Shown here one piece after another: positions 8,247 through 8,938 of a DNA stretch of 8,938 bases; positions within the stretch are counted from its first letter, which is position 1; each line of letters opens with the position of its first letter. Source of the DNA: Acetobacteraceae bacterium. GTDB taxonomy: Bacteria; Pseudomonadota; Alphaproteobacteria; Acetobacterales; Acetobacteraceae. The notes under the pieces were generated by a model that had not been told where the DNA came from, made no database searches, and saw only the letters and a list, made by a program, of their open reading frames with translations. Location of the stretch: NCBI GenBank assembly GCA_025356735.1, contig JANXRT010000495.1, forward strand, positions 1-8,938, written 5' to 3'. The translations under genes and the position numbers were made by a program.

Positions 8247-8359
8247 CGGATTCGATTGGCCTTTTCTCGTGGCCGCTTTTTCTGTAGTATCCGTTCTCCC
8301 GGTGTTCGGCGCGTACGCGTCGCGCCGGGTACGATCAGTTCTCGATGATCGTTACGCTG
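8227..8359. terminator. Convergent intergenic spacer with several hairpins
   Basis: The spacer holds four structures. TAACG/CGTTA at 8224-8237 begins on the proposed lpxC stop. A short GGCC/GGCC stem at 8258-8274 is followed by five T at 8277-8281, a weak intrinsic-terminator pattern for plus-strand transcription. CGGCGCG/CGCGCCG at 8307-8327 is perfect with a 7-base loop. ACGATCA/TGATCGT at 8331-8352 extends to 8329-8355 with one bulge and lies just past the dciA stop. This arrangement suits the end of two converging transcripts. None has both a strong stem and a T-tract, so terminator function is inferred from position. Confidence 0.45.
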
Positions 8360-8836
8360 TCAGGCCAGGGAGGCCAACCGCAGGAGCTGGGCCCGAAGTT
8401 CGGGATCCGCCACGGATTCGGCGGTCGTTCGCAATGCATCGCGGGTGGCTTGAGACAGGGGTTTCGGTGCTGCCAGGTCCGGTCCGGACGGAAGCGGTGG
8501 CACGACTTTGACGGTGAATGCGCCAGCCTGAAAACCAGCCGCGGTCGCAGCGTCCAGCAGGGCGTCTGCATGTTGCCGAAGCTTGGCACCCCAGACCGGT
8601 GCGTCCACCAGATAGACCAGTTTGCCGGCGCCCACATTGCCCAGACGGCAGTGCGGTAGCAACGAGTCCGGCAGGCATCGACGCAGCCGCTCATCCAGTG
8701 CCGCCAACATCTGTGCGCGCTCGATGAGTCGGCCAAGTCCAGCTTCGCCCGCCGCCTCCAGCGCCGGGCGCGGTGCGGAGGAGGCCTTGGCTGTGCCCTG
8801 CAGACGCAAGTCAGACGGTTTAGGCATGAATCTCAT
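8360..8836 (-). CDS. dciA: DciA/DUF721 family protein (replicative helicase loader)
   Basis: DciA proteins bind the replicative helicase DnaB and help load it in the many bacteria that lack DnaC or DnaI. The 158-residue product has a basic, proline-containing N-terminus, then the DUF721 core: LIERAQMLAALDERLRRCLPDSLLPHCRLGNV (37-68) and the KH-like strand-helix KLVYLVDAPVWGAKLRQHADALL (72-94) with Trp82. This pattern is what I recall from Xanthomonadales members. The tail is Ala/Pro-rich. Two starts are possible: ATG at 8836 (AGGA 14 bases upstream) or, three codons on, ATG at 8827 (MPKPSD). Either overlaps the start of the divergent M23 gene. The order (lpxC) - dciA(reverse) - M23 - secA is known from Xanthomonadales and supports the assignment. 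Confidence 0.8.
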   Translation of the reverse strand: MRFMPKPSDLRLQGTAKASSAPRPALEAAGEAGLGRLIERAQMLAALDERLRRCLPDSLLPHCRLGNVGAGKLVYLVDAPVWGAKLRQHADALLDAATAAGFQAGAFTVKVVPPLPSGPDLAAPKPLSQATRDALRTTAESVADPELRAQLLRLASLA

Positions 8837-8938
8837 TATCGTAGCGAAATTCCTGAAATCGCCGAAGCGATTTTGCGTTCACGACGACCGCAAATTGCTA
8901 CTAGGCGTCGCCGGGGTTCTGGCGGTTCTCATCATGCT
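8826..8938 (+). CDS. Probable membrane-anchored M23 family metallopeptidase, N-terminus only (partial)
   Basis: The frame from ATG 8826 stays open to the window end (37 codons). It encodes MNLIIVAKFLKSPKR, a short stretch with several charged residues, and then a hydrophobic segment LLLGVAGVLAVLIM (from about residue 24) that looks like the first part of a single membrane anchor with the N-terminus inside. Peptidoglycan endopeptidases of the M23 type encoded between dciA and secA in Xanthomonadales and related bacteria have this design. The catalytic domain lies beyond the window, so the assignment rests on N-terminal architecture and gene order. No Shine-Dalgarno site at proper spacing is visible. 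AGG at 8822-8824 is too close. Confidence 0.55.
   Translation, partial: MNLIIVAKFLKSPKRFCVHDDRKLLLGVAGVLAVLIM
8856..8873. repeat. Perfect 7-bp inverted repeat with CGAA tetraloop near the divergent starts
   Basis: AAATCGC (8856-8862) and GCGATTT (8867-8873) are perfect complements around CGAA. It lies inside the first codons of the M23 gene and 20 bases upstream of the dciA start, so it would be in the dciA promoter region. It may be an operator, an RNA stem in the M23 message, or chance. Confidence 0.35.

Noticed and set aside
8262..8290. Possible promoter TTTTCT - 17 bases - TAGTAT in the right-hand spacer
   Set aside because: The -35 match is poor and no plus-strand gene follows. The same bases are better explained as a short stem with a T-run between converging genes.
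8269..8659. Plus-strand open frames at 8269-8511 and 8345-8659
   Set aside because: They lie opposite dciA or in its spacer, have no recognisable domain, and conflict with the DUF721 pattern on the minus strand.

Overview
The window appears to join DNA from two different bacterial lineages. Bases 1 to about 8195 look like a GC-rich alphaproteobacterium, probably of the Acetobacteraceae or a relative. The basis is the protein style, the strong G/C third-position bias, and GC-rich intergenic hairpin elements of a kind I associate with that family. Bases from about 8196 to the end look like the conserved lpxC - dciA - M23 peptidase - secA neighbourhood next to the division and cell-wall cluster of Xanthomonadales-like gammaproteobacteria. 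The taxonomic calls rest on recollection of protein families and gene order, not on a search.

Left part, leucine breakdown: the last codons of an isovaleryl-CoA dehydrogenase (1-29) are followed by an intergenic nested inverted-repeat element (36-181). Next come the two subunits of 3-methylcrotonoyl-CoA carboxylase: the carboxyltransferase (187-1791) and, three bases later, the biotin-carrying subunit (1795-3804). A small DUF1330 protein follows (3826-4107), then a Tat-exported periplasmic substrate-binding protein of the branched-chain amino acid/amide ABC transporter type (4204-5424). No permease or ATPase gene is present.

Middle part: a second hairpin-rich spacer (5425-5548) shares a 12-base motif with the first one, in opposite orientation. 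It precedes a tight three-gene unit: an acyl-CoA dehydrogenase (5549-6679), a class III CoA-transferase starting on a GTG that overlaps the previous stop by one base (6679-7866), and a glutathione S-transferase (from 7884). Together these suggest import of a carboxylic or amino acid, CoA activation by transfer, and oxidation next to the leucine pathway. The substrate of the second unit cannot be read from sequence.

Right part: the glutathione S-transferase loses family resemblance after residue 104 and stops at residue 120, without its C-terminal helical domain. From the same point another frame gives a short tail ending in TAA that could be the end of LpxC. Then come a hairpin-bearing convergent spacer (8227-8359), dciA on the minus strand (8360-8836), and the start of a membrane-anchored M23 peptidase on the plus strand (8826-8938, cut by the window end). 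The simplest reading is a chimeric join, either an assembly or cloning artefact or, less likely, a true insertion. I found no evidence of a new defence system, CRISPR array, RNA gene or transposase.
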